Assembly (NCBI GenBank): GCA_019120175.1
Contig: DWVP01000023.1
Location: forward strand, 62,001 to 126,000
DNA length: 64,000 bases
Source: Candidatus Corynebacterium faecigallinarum
GTDB taxonomy: Bacteria > Actinomycetota > Actinomycetes > Mycobacteriales > Mycobacteriaceae
Direction of reading: 5' to 3'
Below are positions 35,825 to 44,990 of the stretch, piece after piece. The notes below the pieces were generated by a model. The model made no database searches, was not told where the DNA came from, and saw only the letters and a list, made by a program, of their open reading frames with translations. Numbering within the stretch: the first letter of the stretch is position 1; each line of letters starts with the position of its first letter. The position numbers were made by a program, and so were the translations under genes.

Positions 35825-36046
35825 TCAACCCAGGGCCGTCAGGTCCAGGGTCTCCGCGGTGTCGTTGAGCTCGACCGGCAGGGAGTTCCCCGAAACCTCA
35901 ACCTCGTCACCGTTCCAGTGGAAGGTAGCGCTACCAGGCACATTCTCGTTCGCAGCGGCGGGCTGATCGCCATAGAAGGCGTAGTTCACCCGCACGGTCG
36001 CATCGTCGAGCCGCTCGACCGATCTCCACAATGCCCTGACCTGCAA
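35825..36046 (-). pseudogene. Possible fragment of a hypothetical protein
   Basis: A 73-residue frame starting at TTG with an in-frame stop two codons upstream. The composition (VRVNYAFYGDQP, GSATFHWNGDEVEV) looks like the C-terminal end of a beta-rich secreted protein. No family is recognised and no ribosome site is clear. It is either a remnant or chance. Confidence 0.3.
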
Positions 36047-36119
36047 GTCTCACATTGTGGGCAACGGGGCAGGTGTGATGGATGAAGGACGGGGCGGTGC
36101 GGAGAGACCGCAGGCGTCG

Positions 36120-36455
36120 CTAGTCCAGCATCAGCGGGGGAATCAGCGTGAAGTTGGTGAGCAGGAACACCGGGATCATCCACCACACCAGGCCGATGAA
36201 CGGCTGCCACCGCTGGTACCGGCGCCACTTGTACACCACCATGCCAATGGCGGTGCCCATGCTTACGAATGCGACCACTATCGGGACGACCTGGGTGATC
36301 ACCCCTTCCCCCAAGGTGAAGTGCAGGATCATCCAGGACGCGATGATGACCAGCGGAAAGATGAGGCCGAGCCTGATGGCGAGCCTGTTGGATTCGCGCC
36401 GGTCGATGTCCTCGAGGTTCTCGAGAGGATCTGTGGGGTCAGGTGCGTTGGTCAT
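36120..36455 (-). CDS. Small three-helix membrane protein
   Basis: The protein is 111 residues. An acidic N-terminus (DPTDPLENLEDIDRRESN) is followed by three helices (LAIRLGLIFPLVIIASWMIL, VITQVVPIVVAFVSMGTAIGMVVY and FIGLVWWMIPVFLLTNFTLIP) with a basic loop between the last two. No family is recognised. ATG at 36455 is supported by GGGAAG six bases upstream. The downstream neighbour on the plus strand is leuS. Confidence 0.7.
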   Translation of the reverse strand: MTNAPDPTDPLENLEDIDRRESNRLAIRLGLIFPLVIIASWMILHFTLGEGVITQVVPIVVAFVSMGTAIGMVVYKWRRYQRWQPFIGLVWWMIPVFLLTNFTLIPPLMLD

Positions 36456-36563
36456 GGTGCTTCCCGAGTCTACTGCCGGGACGGTCTGCGTTCCCACCCC
36501 GCGACCACGGCGCACCCCTCCCCTGACGCACACCCGTACCTGCCTTCACCCGGGCACACGAAA

Positions 36564-36594
36564 AGCGTGGAGGCCGTGAGGGGCACTCCACGCT
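36564..36594 (-). terminator. Rho-independent terminator of the malR-usp operon
   Basis: AGCGTGGAG (36564-36572) pairs with CTCCACGCT (36586-36594). On the minus strand the stem is followed directly by TTTT and CG. It lies 14 bp beyond the stop codon of the universal stress gene. Confidence 0.85.
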
Positions 36595-36607
36595 GGGTTG
36601 TCGGCTC

Positions 36608-37693
36608 CTACACCGGGCTGACGAGCACCGGCGCCGGCGAGTTCGCCAGCAGCTGGTTGGTCGACGGCCCGATGAACACCCGGTTGAATGACCCGAGCAC
36701 CGAGGAACCGACGACCAGCAGCTCCCCCTTCTTCCAGTGCACGTCGGACATCGCACCGGCCCAGCCCGGGCCGGACCCGACATCCGTGCTCACCTGGAGG
36801 TCGGGACGCCGCTCCAGCGCGCGCTCCTTCCCGCGGTCGAGGATCTCGAGGGCCTGGGTGCGCCACCGCTCATCGGCTTCTGCGGCATCGGGGTACGGCG
36901 TCAGCGTGGGATACATCGAGGCACCGGTGGGGCTGAACGCCACCAGGCGCAGCGGGACGCCCCATTTCGACGCCAGGTCGGTGGCCTTGCGCAGTGCCTG
37001 GTGGGATTGTTCATTGTCCACGTAGGCGCAGCTCACCCGGGTCACCCCGTGCTTGGACATGGTGGGTTGCCGGGGCACGGTGACGACCGGCAGTGGCGAG
37101 CAGTGCAACAGGGCGTCGGCGGTGGAACCCGCGCGGAACCGGCCGACGGGACTGCCGTGGCCGCCGTAGCGGGAACCGATGGCGATGATGTCGGCGTCGA
37201 AGTCCTCCGCAGCTTCGATCAGTGCGGTGGTCTCCGAGTGACTGTGCAGCAGGGTGTCGCTGGTGTCGATCATCTCGGCGGGCACCCCGGCGGCGGTGAG
37301 GGCGTCGCGGGCTGCGGCGTGGCAGGCCGAGGATTCGGCGGCGGCCCACTCCTGGAAGCGGGCTGCGCCGGAGGTGGCCGTGGCCTTGCGGTCCACGTCC
37401 TCCGGCCAGATCCGCGGGATCACCGTGACGGGTTTGACCAGGATATCCCTGGTCTTGGCCAGCCAGGACGCGAAGGCAGCGGTGTCTGCACCGCTGGTCG
37501 GACGCTGCGCGTCGTCCGTGGCGTCCGACTCACCGTCGGGTCGCCACGCCAGCAGTACCCGTAACGGGCGCGACCGGCGGGACGACTCAGCAGAGTCTGA
37601 GCCACGGGACGAGGAGCCACGGGACGCGGATCCCTGCGCCGGCGCCCCGAGGGCCGCGGAGACGCGGGGGCTCCTGTTGGCCGAGCCGGGCAT
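36608..37693 (-). CDS. Tandem universal stress protein (two Usp domains)
   Basis: The protein is 361 residues. A Ser/Arg-rich N-terminus (about 45) precedes two Usp domains. The first ends with the ATP-type loop ADIIAIGSRYGGHGSPVGRFRAGSTADALLHCSPLPVV; the second ends with LLVVGSSVLGSFNRVFIGPSTNQLLANSPAPVLV, where the G-2x-G-9x-G-S/T pattern is visible. Its ATG overlaps the upstream MarR gene stop codon. In C. glutamicum the regulator MalR is co-encoded with a universal stress protein, which fits this pair. The terminator follows. Confidence 0.88.
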   Translation of the reverse strand: MPGSANRSPRVSAALGAPAQGSASRGSSSRGSDSAESSRRSRPLRVLLAWRPDGESDATDDAQRPTSGADTAAFASWLAKTRDILVKPVTVIPRIWPEDVDRKATATSGAARFQEWAAAESSACHAAARDALTAAGVPAEMIDTSDTLLHSHSETTALIEAAEDFDADIIAIGSRYGGHGSPVGRFRAGSTADALLHCSPLPVVTVPRQPTMSKHGVTRVSCAYVDNEQSHQALRKATDLASKWGVPLRLVAFSPTGASMYPTLTPYPDAAEADERWRTQALEILDRGKERALERRPDLQVSTDVGSGPGWAGAMSDVHWKKGELLVVGSSVLGSFNRVFIGPSTNQLLANSPAPVLVSPV

Positions 37694-38151
37694 CACGCCT
37701 GCTTCTCACCCATGCGGTGGCTGTCGAAGATGGCCATGCCTGATTCGAGGGTTGGCAGGAACTCCTCGAGCTTCTCGAGCTGGTCGGGCTCGAGGGCGGA
37801 GAGGATCCCGGCCATCTGCTCGTCGCGCTCGTCGCCGATGCGCTGCAGTTCGGACTCGCCCAGGTCGGTGAGGCGCACGCGCACACCGCGGCGGTCACTG
37901 ACATCGCGCACGCGCGAGACCAGCTCGAGGGACTCGAGGTGGTTGATCGCGTTGGACGCGGTGGGCATACGGATCGACTCAAGTTCGGCGATCTGGCTGA
38001 TGCGCAGTGCGCCGTGGGCCTTGAGGTTCATCATGATGGAGAGCTGTGCGGTGCTGATCGTGGACTGCGTCGTCTGACGGAAGTACAGGAGGTACATCCG
38101 GGTGACGACGGGTCGCAGACGCTTCGCGAGTTCGGAAGGAGTTGCGGTCAT
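37693..38151 (-). CDS. malR: MarR family regulator, MalR-like
   Basis: The protein is 152 residues. The winged-helix core shows STAQLSIMMNLKAHGALRISQIAELESIRMPTASNAINHLESLELVSRV, then the wing DVSDRRGVRVRLTD. C. glutamicum MalR represses malic enzyme and cell-envelope genes and lies next to a universal stress gene, as here; orthology is inferred from this context. ATG at 38151 is preferred over 38178. The upstream gap (38152-38257) is AT-rich and contains ATTGT (38203-38207) and ACAAT (38218-38222) as an inverted pair, a possible self-operator. Confidence 0.8.
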   Translation of the reverse strand: MTATPSELAKRLRPVVTRMYLLYFRQTTQSTISTAQLSIMMNLKAHGALRISQIAELESIRMPTASNAINHLESLELVSRVRDVSDRRGVRVRLTDLGESELQRIGDERDEQMAGILSALEPDQLEKLEEFLPTLESGMAIFDSHRMGEKQA

Positions 38152-38257
38152 GTCCACCAACCTACCGTGATTTGGCACGGAAGAATATGTTACTACCAGT
38201 GTATTGTGACGGAAACAACAATGTTAGCGCACTGACCAGTATGTATGTGAATACGGT

Positions 38258-39370
38258 TTATTTCGCGTTGATGAAATCTTCGAGGTCTGCGCGTCCCTTG
38301 TCGTCGGGATTCTGGATCCGCGGGGACTTCATCAGGTAGGTCGAGGCCGGGTCGACCGGGCCACCGATGCCACGGTCCTTCGCGATCTTCGCGGCACGCA
38401 CCGCGTCGATGATGATGCCGGCGGAGTTCGGCGAGTCCCAGACCTCGAGCTTGTACTCCAGGCTGATCGGCACATCGCCGAAGGCGCGTCCCTCGAGGCG
38501 GATGAAGGCCCACTTGCGGTCGTCGAGCCACTGGACGTAGTCGGACGGTCCGATGTGGACGTTGCGGTCGTCGATCTTGTCGGCCAGCGGGCCGGTGAGG
38601 TTGGACGTCACGGCCTGGGTCTTGGAGACCTTCTTGGACTCCAGGCGGTCGCGCTCCAGCATGTTCTTGAAGTCCATGTTGCCGCCGACGTTGAGCTGGT
38701 AGGTCCGGTCGACGGTCACGCCGCGGTCCTCGAAGAGCTTGGCCAGTACGCGGTGGGTGATGGTGGCGCCGACCTGGCTCTTGATGTCGTCGCCGACGAT
38801 CGGGACGCCGGCGTCCTCGAACTTCTGCGCCCACTCGGGGTCGGAGGCGATGAAGACGGGCAGGGCGTTGACGAAGGCCACGCCGGCGTCGATGGCGCAC
38901 TGGGCGTAGAACTTGTCGGCGACCTCGGAGCCGACCGGCAGGTAGGAGACGAGCACGTCCGCGCCGGTCTCCTTGAGCAGGGCGACGATGTCCTCGGCCG
39001 AAGCGTCCGGCTCACCAGACTCCTCGATGGTCTCCTGGTAGTACTTGCCCAGGCCGTCGGCGGTGTGGCCGCGGGTGACCTTCACGCCGAGCTCGGGCAG
39101 GTCGCAGATCTTGATGGTGCAGTTCTGGCCGGATTCGGTGGCTTCGGCGGCGTCCTTTCCGACCTTGTCGGCGTCGACGTCGATGGCGGCGACGAGTTCG
39201 ATGTCGCGCACGTGGTAGTCGCCGAAGCGGACGTGCATCAGGCCCGGGACGGTGCTGTCGTCCGGGGTGTCCTTGTAGTACTCGAGGCCCTGCAGCAGGG
39301 AGGTCGCGCAGTTACCGATGCCGACGATGGCAAGCTTGATGCCGTTGGCGGTGTTTTCCGTGGAAGTCAT
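38258..39370 (-). CDS. ino1: Inositol-3-phosphate synthase
   Basis: NAD-dependent conversion of glucose-6-phosphate to 1L-myo-inositol-1-phosphate, which feeds phosphatidylinositol, mannosides and mycothiol in actinobacteria. The protein is 370 residues. The Rossmann start is [20 protein letters not shown], followed by [23 protein letters not shown] (catalytic Lys region), [12 protein letters not shown] and [23 protein letters not shown]. The longer open frame upstream is not family-like. Upstream TTGACCG repeats (39433-39467) may be the operator; in C. glutamicum this gene is controlled by the LacI-type IpsR. Confidence 0.96.
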   Translation of the reverse strand: MTSTENTANGIKLAIVGIGNCATSLLQGLEYYKDTPDDSTVPGLMHVRFGDYHVRDIELVAAIDVDADKVGKDAAEATESGQNCTIKICDLPELGVKVTRGHTADGLGKYYQETIEESGEPDASAEDIVALLKETGADVLVSYLPVGSEVADKFYAQCAIDAGVAFVNALPVFIASDPEWAQKFEDAGVPIVGDDIKSQVGATITHRVLAKLFEDRGVTVDRTYQLNVGGNMDFKNMLERDRLESKKVSKTQAVTSNLTGPLADKIDDRNVHIGPSDYVQWLDDRKWAFIRLEGRAFGDVPISLEYKLEVWDSPNSAGIIIDAVRAAKIAKDRGIGGPVDPASTYLMKSPRIQNPDDKGRADLEDFINAK

Positions 39371-39432
39371 GGTGTCGGACGTTAGCCCTGTCCTCGGCGG
39401 AATACACCAGCTGAACGGGCTGATTGGCGGAC

Positions 39433-39467
39433 TTGACCGTTCAACCCCGGAGCTTGACCGATTCAGC
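39433..39467. promoter_or_regulatory. TTGACCG direct repeats between ino1 and DUF5318 gene
   Basis: TTGACCGTTCAA and TTGACCGATTCA lie about 21 bp apart. The first is a near-palindrome with a central CG, like LacI-family operators. CTGAACGGGCTGAT nearby may be a third, divergent half-site. Confidence 0.35.
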
Positions 39468-39579
39468 GTGGGGTGATCCCTGCGCCGACCAGGGGTGGCT
39501 ACGGTGGCGGTTCGGTGGCGGCCCGGCGGGTCGTCACCGACCGGCCCGTCGGACAGGGCGGCGTTACACTGTGGGGACC

Positions 39580-39987
39580 ATGCGTGAGCCGACCCGAATC
39601 TCCCACGACCTCGACCGCCGCCGGACGCTACGAGCGTTGCGCGCCGGCGAGTTGTCGCGCTCCGAGGTCTGTGACGCAGGTCGGGCACTGCGGTCCTCTG
39701 CGGAGGTGCTCGGCGTCCGCAGTGAATCTCCCTGCCCGCTGTGTGGCAGCTGTGAGGTGCGTGACGTGGCGTGGGTCTACGGGTCGGCGATAGCGCAAAA
39801 GTCAGGGACGGCGCGTAGTCTTTCAGAGATCAGGGCGATTCTCGCTACCCTGTTCCCTGACGGTGGCGTCCAGTCTGCTAAGGAGCTGACTGTCCACACC
39901 GTCGAGGTGTGCCTGCGGTGCGGATGGAACCACCTGCTCCGGGAAGACACGTACCGGGCAGGTACGGACCACCGCGAACATCAGTGA
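39580..39987 (+). CDS. DUF5318 family zinc-ribbon-like protein
   Basis: A 135-residue protein in the position of mycobacterial Rv0049, just before ponA1. Two CxxC pairs (CPLCGS and CLRCGW) about 55 residues apart probably bind one zinc. Other segments ([27 protein letters not shown]) are helical. Function unknown; the fixed position before a penicillin-binding protein suggests a link to wall synthesis (inference). The ATG at 39580 lies nine bases after TACACT (39565-39570), near-leaderless. Confidence 0.82.
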   Translation: MREPTRISHDLDRRRTLRALRAGELSRSEVCDAGRALRSSAEVLGVRSESPCPLCGSCEVRDVAWVYGSAIAQKSGTARSLSEIRAILATLFPDGGVQSAKELTVHTVEVCLRCGWNHLLREDTYRAGTDHREHQ

Positions 39988-40042
39988 ACATCAGTGAACA
40001 GAGATTGTTGACCACAGAAAGACCAGCAGAGAGACCAGCAAG

Positions 40043-42202
40043 GTGACTAACGACACGACCACAACAGCCGACGGCACCAAGCGCCAGCGGACCCGGAAGC
40101 GCAAGCCCGTGTGGCGGCGCCTCATCGCGTCCGCCGTCGCCGTGCTCGCGGTGCTCGTCATCGTGCCATTGGTGGCGTTCTTCGCCGCATACTCCGTCAC
40201 GAAGGTTCCGGAGCCGGAAGAGCTGGTGACCAACCAGATCTCCCAGATCTACGCCAACGACGGCTCCACCGAGCTGGCCCGGATCGTCCCACCGGAGGGC
40301 AACCGGCAGAACGTCGACATCGACGAGATCCCCGAAGAGGTCCGCAATGCGGTCCTCGCCGCCGAGGACCGCAACTTCTACGACAACCCCGGATTCTCGA
40401 TCACCGGTTTCGGACGCGCCGCGATCGGTCAGCTCACCGGTGACGACGCCGGTGGTGGTTCCACCATCACCCAGCAGTACGTGAAGCAGGCCGTGGTCGG
40501 CGACGAGCGCAGCCTGGTCCGTAAGGGCAAGGAGTTGGTGGTCTCGGCGAAGATGGCCAATGAGTGGTCGAAGGACGAGATCCTCGAGGCCTACCTCAAC
40601 ACCATCTACTACGGACGCAACGCCTACGGCATCTCCGCCGCGGCGCGCGCCTACTTCGCCAAGCCGGTCTCCGAGTTGACCGCGTCCGAGGGCGCGGTGC
40701 TCGCCGCATCGATCCAGCGGCCCAGCCAGCTCGACCCGTGGACGAACCGACCGGAAGCCGAGCAGCGCTGGAACTACGTCGCCGACGGCATGGTCTCCAT
40801 GGGCGCGATCAGCGACCACGCCCGTAGCGAGATGGTCTACCCCGAGGTCACCGACCCGTCACAGGACAACTCCGGCTCGGTCGCCGAGGGCACCAACGGG
40901 CTGATCAAGAGCCGGGTGCTCGCCGAGCTCAACGCCAACGGCATCACCGAGGAAGCGGTCAACACCGGCGGCCTGAAGATCACCACCACCATCGACGCCA
41001 ACCACCAGCGGGCCATGGTCGAGCAGGTCCACGCGACGATGGAGAACCAGGCGGACTCCGTGCGTGCCGCCGGTGTGGCCATCGACCCGCGGACCGGTGG
41101 AGTGCGCGCCTACTTCGGTGGCGACAACCCGACCGGGCTGGACTGGGCGAACGCCGGCCTGCAGACCGGCTCGACGTTCAAGATCATCACCATGGCCGCC
41201 GCCGTGGAGCAGGGCATCCCCACGTCCACGCCCTACGACTCCTCCCCCGTCACCACCGGTGCCACGGAGGTCGGCAACGTCGACGGCGAGTCCTGCGGCA
41301 CCTGTTCCATGGCCGAGGCTTTGAAGCGTTCGCTGAACACCTCGTTCATCCGTGTCGCCCGTGACCTGGAGAACGGTCCGCAGGACGTGGCGGACATGGC
41401 ACACCGGCTCGGTGTCGCCAAGGAGCTCCCTGGCATCGGTGAGACGCTGCGCGAGGACGGCGGCACCCCGTACGAGGGCATCACCCTGGGTCAGTACCAG
41501 TCCCGTCCGCAGGACATGGCGACCGCCCTGGCGACGCTGACCAACCGTGGTTCGATGATCCCCACCCACTTCGTGTGGAAGGTCGAGACCAACGAGGGTG
41601 AGATGCTGATGGACAACACCAACATGGAGTCCACCCAGGTCATCCAGCCGGAGGTTGCCGACGAGGTGATCGGCGCGATGACCCCGATCGCCGGGTACTC
41701 GAACAACCACCAGCTTGCTGCCGGTCGGCCGAGTGCGGCGAAGACCGGTACCGCCCAGCTGGGTGACACCGGCCAGAACAAGGATGCCTGGATGATCGGG
41801 TCCACCCCGCAGCTGGCCACCGCGATCTGGATCGGCGACACCGCCGGCAACCCGTTGATCGACGCGACCCGCGGCGGATCGATGTACGGTTCCGGTGCCC
41901 CGTCCGACATCTGGCAGCGGTTCATGGACCAGGCGTTGGCCGACACCGAGATCGAGCAGTTCGAGTCCTCCGACGGCGTCGCCATCCAGGGCAGCGGATC
42001 CGGCGGCGGCGGAAACTGGACCGGCGGCGGCGCCGGAGAAGGCGACGCCGGTGCCGGTGCCGGTGACGGCGGCGGCGACGGCGGTGGCGGTGACACCGGT
42101 GGAGACACCGGTGGCGGCAACGACGCTCCGCCGGCTGCCCCCGGTGGCCGCGGGAACGACGACTTCGGTCAGATGATCGAGGACTTCCTCAACAACTTCT
42201 AG
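40043..42202 (+). CDS. ponA: Class A penicillin-binding protein (PonA1-like)
   Basis: Bifunctional glycosyltransferase/transpeptidase of peptidoglycan synthesis, 719 residues. A basic cytoplasmic head precedes one helix (ASAVAVLAVLVIVPLVAFFAAY). The glycosyltransferase domain has the catalytic motif AAEDRNFYDNPGF and GGSTITQQYVKQ. The transpeptidase has the Ser nucleophile in TGSTFKI, the SxN motif SLNTS and KTGTAQ. A Gly/Asp/Ala-rich tail of about 65 residues ends the protein. The GTG start has only a weak AAGG site. A GC-rich hairpin lies just after the stop. Confidence 0.95.
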   Translation: MTNDTTTTADGTKRQRTRKRKPVWRRLIASAVAVLAVLVIVPLVAFFAAYSVTKVPEPEELVTNQISQIYANDGSTELARIVPPEGNRQNVDIDEIPEEVRNAVLAAEDRNFYDNPGFSITGFGRAAIGQLTGDDAGGGSTITQQYVKQAVVGDERSLVRKGKELVVSAKMANEWSKDEILEAYLNTIYYGRNAYGISAAARAYFAKPVSELTASEGAVLAASIQRPSQLDPWTNRPEAEQRWNYVADGMVSMGAISDHARSEMVYPEVTDPSQDNSGSVAEGTNGLIKSRVLAELNANGITEEAVNTGGLKITTTIDANHQRAMVEQVHATMENQADSVRAAGVAIDPRTGGVRAYFGGDNPTGLDWANAGLQTGSTFKIITMAAAVEQGIPTSTPYDSSPVTTGATEVGNVDGESCGTCSMAEALKRSLNTSFIRVARDLENGPQDVADMAHRLGVAKELPGIGETLREDGGTPYEGITLGQYQSRPQDMATALATLTNRGSMIPTHFVWKVETNEGEMLMDNTNMESTQVIQPEVADEVIGAMTPIAGYSNNHQLAAGRPSAAKTGTAQLGDTGQNKDAWMIGSTPQLATAIWIGDTAGNPLIDATRGGSMYGSGAPSDIWQRFMDQALADTEIEQFESSDGVAIQGSGSGGGGNWTGGGAGEGDAGAGAGDGGGDGGGGDTGGDTGGGNDAPPAAPGGRGNDDFGQMIEDFLNNF

Positions 42203-42210
42203 CAGCGCCG

Positions 42211-42240
42211 ACGGCGCCGTACCCGCGGGTGCGGCGCCGT
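42211..42240 (+). terminator. Hairpin after ponA
   Basis: ACGGCGCCG (42211-42219) and CGGCGCCGT (42232-42240) enclose the self-complementary ACCCGCGGGT. It is followed by TCGTGCG without a T-tract. Confidence 0.6.
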
Positions 42241-42399
42241 TCGTGCGTCCTGCACCTTGTACTGCCCTGTGAATCCCGGTACTCCGCCGTACTCCCCCAT
42301 TACTCCCCCGTTCTCCCCTAGCTTCGTCCTGGGGGCCCTCCACCCCGTATAAATCGTGGAGGACCCAAAAAACACGACCCCGAAGGTGGACCCGTATCC

Positions 42400-42582
42400 A
42401 TGTCGAGTGCTGAGCTGCTGATCACGATGGGCAGCGTTTTCATCGGATTCCTGCTGTTCGGAGGCGCCTTCGCCAGTTTCATGGCGAAGAAGCCGCCGAA
42501 GCAGGTATGGTCCTTGTTCGCCGTGGCGATCATCTTCATCACCCTCATCCCTGTGATCATCGCGGTATTTTGGGCGACCTGA
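42400..42582 (+). CDS. Small two-helix membrane protein
   Basis: The protein is 60 residues with two predicted helices (LLITMGSVFIGFLLFGGAFA and LFAVAIIFITLIPVIIAVFW) joined by a basic loop KKPPKQVW. No family is recognised. A TATAAAT box at 42349-42355 lies upstream. The ribosome site is weak (GAAGGTGG, 12 bases away). It sits between ponA and rpsF. Confidence 0.6.
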   Translation: MSSAELLITMGSVFIGFLLFGGAFASFMAKKPPKQVWSLFAVAIIFITLIPVIIAVFWAT

Positions 42583-42688
42583 TATGCAGCGTGTATGCTG
42601 ATCAGGTTGCTGACGCAACGAACCCTCCTGCCGTGCCCAACAGGGGTACGGCCGAAAAAACACTAGACCACAGGAGGTGATGAGGTCC

Positions 42689-42979
42689 GTGCGTCAATAC
42701 GAGATGATGATCATCATCGACCCGTCCCAGGATGAACGCACCGTTGCCCCGTCGCTGGACAAGTTCCTCGAGACGGTTCGCAAGGAAAACGGTACGGTTG
42801 ACAAGGTAGACATCTGGGGCAAGCGTCGCCTGGAGTACCCGATCAACAAGCAGGACGAGGGCATCTACGCCGTCGTCGATCTGAACTGCGAGTCGGCTAC
42901 CGTCCAGGAGCTTGACCGCCTGCTGAACCTCAACGAGATCATCATGCGCACCAAGGTGCTGCGCAAGGACGCCAAGTAG
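42689..42979 (+). CDS. rpsF: 30S ribosomal protein S6
   Basis: A 96-residue S6 protein. The family core includes [23 protein letters not shown] and [26 protein letters not shown] at 42689 gives the usual MRQYE start; earlier GTG/ATG codons at 42677-42682 lie inside the strong AGGAGGTGATG ribosome site. A TATGCT -10 lies at 42594-42599. It starts the rpsF-ssb-rplI cluster; rpsR is absent here, as in other corynebacteria. Confidence 0.97.
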   Translation: MRQYEMMIIIDPSQDERTVAPSLDKFLETVRKENGTVDKVDIWGKRRLEYPINKQDEGIYAVVDLNCESATVQELDRLLNLNEIIMRTKVLRKDAK

Positions 42980-43054
42980 CCCACCGGCACTTCGCGGTCC
43001 TGATGGACATTCAGTCCCAGCATCAGCACCAACGTCGAAACAGGAGTCACTGAC

Positions 43055-43645
43055 ATGGCACAGGGAGATACCCCGATCACCGTCGTCGGAAACCTCGTCG
43101 CCGATCCCGAGCTGCGCTACACGCCCAGCGGGTCGGCGGTCGCGAACTTCCGCGTGGCATCCACGCCGCGGCGATACGACTCCCAGTCCGGCCAGTGGGT
43201 GGACGGCGAAGCACTGTTCCTCACCTGCAATGTGTGGCGCCAGGCGGCCGAGAACGTGGCGAACTCGCTCACCAAGGGTGACCGGGTGATCGTCAACGGT
43301 CGGCTCCGCCAGCGCAGCTTCGAGACCCGCGAGGGAGAGAAGCGCACCGTCTTCGAGGTCGAGGTCGACGAGGTCGGCCCGTCCCTGAAGTACGCGACCT
43401 CCCAGGTCACCAAGACCCCCCGTCAGGGCGGGAACTTCGGTGGCAACCAGGGCGGCGGTCAGGGCAACCCCGGTGGCCAGCAGGGCAACCAGGGCGGCTT
43501 CGGCGGCCCGCAGGGTCAGGGTGGACAGGGTGGCCGTCCGGGCAACCAGGGTGGTTTCGGTGGACGCAATGCGGCCGCCGACGATGATCCGTGGAACTCC
43601 GCACCGCAGTCCGGTTTCGACGGTGGCGACGAGCCGCCGTTCTGA
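43055..43645 (+). CDS. ssb: Single-stranded DNA-binding protein
   Basis: The protein is 196 residues. The OB fold ([54 protein letters not shown]) is followed by a Gly/Gln/Asn-rich linker (about 125-175) and the acidic tip DDEPPF-type ending (GDEPPF), which binds partner proteins of replication and repair. Ribosome site CAGGAGTCAC lies before the ATG. Second gene of the rpsF-ssb-rplI cluster. Confidence 0.97.
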   Translation: MAQGDTPITVVGNLVADPELRYTPSGSAVANFRVASTPRRYDSQSGQWVDGEALFLTCNVWRQAAENVANSLTKGDRVIVNGRLRQRSFETREGEKRTVFEVEVDEVGPSLKYATSQVTKTPRQGGNFGGNQGGGQGNPGGQQGNQGGFGGPQGQGGQGGRPGNQGGFGGRNAAADDDPWNSAPQSGFDGGDEPPF

Positions 43646-43704
43646 TGTCCGTGTAGATCTACGTTTTCGCCCCCAGATACAAAAACCATGAAAGGCAACG
43701 GATC

Positions 43705-44160
43705 ATGAAGCTGATCCTCACCGCCGCCGTCGACAACCTCGGTGTCCCTGGTGACATCGTCGAGGTCAAGGCCGGCTACGGACGCAACTTCCTGCTGCCG
43801 CGCGGCTACGCCATCCCCGCCACCCGTGGCGCGGAGAAGCAGGTGGAGAACATCCGCCGTGCACAGCAGGACAAGGTCATCCGCGACCTCGACCACGCTC
43901 GCGAGGTCAAGGCCGAGATCGATCACTTGAGCAACGTCACCGTCAACGTGCGTACCTCGGAGCAGGGCAAGATGTTCGGCTCCGTCTCCGCGGAGGACCT
44001 CGCTGCCGCAGTCAAGGCCGCTGGCGGCCGTCAGCTGGACAAGCGCACCATCGTCCTCAACAAGGGTGACGTGAAGAAGACCGGTTCCTACAACGTCGAC
44101 ATCAAGCTGCACCCGCAGGTTGTCGCGTCGCTGAACTTCAAGGTCGTCGCCGAGAAGTAG
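43705..44160 (+). CDS. rplI: 50S ribosomal protein L9
   Basis: The protein is 151 residues. The N-terminal domain binds 23S rRNA (MKLILTAAVDNLGVPGDIVEVKAGYGRNFLLPRGYA in sequence order), then a long connecting helix (QVENIRRAQQ, REVKAEIDHL) and the C-terminal domain (KMFGSVSAEDLAAAV, VDIKLHPQVVASLNFKVV). It ends the ribosomal cluster. The terminator lies 250 bp downstream. Confidence 0.97.
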   Translation: MKLILTAAVDNLGVPGDIVEVKAGYGRNFLLPRGYAIPATRGAEKQVENIRRAQQDKVIRDLDHAREVKAEIDHLSNVTVNVRTSEQGKMFGSVSAEDLAAAVKAAGGRQLDKRTIVLNKGDVKKTGSYNVDIKLHPQVVASLNFKVVAEK

Positions 44161-44201
44161 AGCCTTTCCGCGCTCTACGGTCCCGACAAAATCTTTAATG
44201 T

Positions 44202-44312
44202 CGCAGTACCGCATGGTGGGACGCCGCAGTACCGATTCATCACCGTGGACCTGACGGTTCACGCGTCGCCCGGACTAGACACCCGGGCGCACCCGCTGGC
44301 CTAGACACCCGG
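44202..44312. repeat. Two pairs of short direct repeats after rplI
   Basis: CGCAGTACCG occurs at 44202-44211 and 44225-44234. CTAGACACCCGG occurs at 44275-44286 and 44301-44312. They lie in non-coding DNA between rplI and its terminator; the role is unknown. Confidence 0.6.
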
Positions 44313-44410
44313 CAGAGTCGGCAGCATGGTGGCGTACATATCGTACGATGTCGCGACGACAGTCACTTCAACTGAGACAACAGCATCAGTGAGACCCGAG
44401 GGTCTCGCAG

Positions 44411-44460
44411 GGTCCGCCCCCGGACGAGTCATTCAGACTCGCCCGGGGGGCGGACCTTTA
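44411..44460 (+). terminator. Strong terminator after rplI
   Basis: The left arm (44411-44430), beginning GGTCCGCCCC, pairs with the right arm (44436-44456), ending GGCGGACC, across a short loop. It is followed by TTTA. The stem is about 20 bp with one bulge. Confidence 0.85.
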
Positions 44461-44505
44461 TGGTCCGCGTGGGGGTACGGGGGATGTGGGGGACGCGCTG
44501 GGACG

Positions 44506-44931
44506 TTGTGCACATCTTGTCCACAGTTGTCCACACTCGTTATGGCTCGGTGTGGACAATCAGGGGAGAAGTGTGCATAATATGCGAATACTTCACTCAG
44601 GGGGCACCTCGTGTTGACCTGCAGGTATCTCTCCGCCCCTCGATCTGACCTGTGAATTCGGAGACTTGTCCACCTTGTCCTGGTGTAAATATATCCAACT
44701 GAAACTTTCTGACCTGCGGGTATCCGAAGATCCGCAGGTCGGCGAGGGGTTGTCCACACGTTGTACACACAGCGAGCAGGAGTGGAGGGCGAACATGCAC
44801 ACAAGATCCACACATTGTCCACAATCGGTGTGGATAACTCCTGGAAATCGGTGGGCTCGGGGCCTGCAGCGTCCGCTCGACGGCACAGTGCACAGGTCCC
44901 GGACGTCCGGCAGCGTCGTTGATGTGGACAA
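44506..44931. promoter_or_regulatory. DnaA-box cluster (11 boxes) upstream of dnaB
   Basis: The 9-mer TTGTCCACA occurs exactly at 44517, 44527 and 44750 and 44815 (plus strand), and at 44551 and 44923 (minus). TTATCCACA occurs exactly at 44829 (minus). One-mismatch copies lie at 44506 (TTGTGCACA), 44572 (minus, TTATGCACA), 44666 (TTGTCCACC) and 44761 (TTGTACACA). An AT-rich stretch (GTGTAAATATATCC, 44684-44697) and an inverted repeat GACCTGCGG/CCGCAGGTC (44711-44740) lie inside. No gene is supported between rplI and dnaB. This looks like a DnaA-binding region: an origin, a titration site or dnaB control. Confidence 0.8.
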
Positions 44932-44977
44932 CTGTTGTGGCACTCCCGCGGGATAGTTTCCTGTCCGTCGTGGGTAC

Positions 44978-44983
44978 TAAGAT
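44978..44983 (+). promoter_or_regulatory. -10 element of a leaderless dnaB transcript
   Basis: TAAGAT ends seven bases before the ATG at 44991. The nearest DnaA box (44923-44931) lies about 50 bp upstream of this hexamer, in the -35 to -60 region, where DnaA could act on transcription. Confidence 0.5.
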
Positions 44984-44990
44984 GACGGCC

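Noticed and set aside
44506..44931. Calling the DnaA-box cluster the chromosomal oriC
   Set aside because: dnaA and dnaN are not in the window and the parS sites are about 41 kb away; the cluster is real but its role cannot be fixed from sequence alone.
44666..44956. 96-codon frame inside the DnaA-box region
   Set aside because: It has no ribosome site or family-like sequence and runs across several DnaA boxes; the region is better explained as regulatory.
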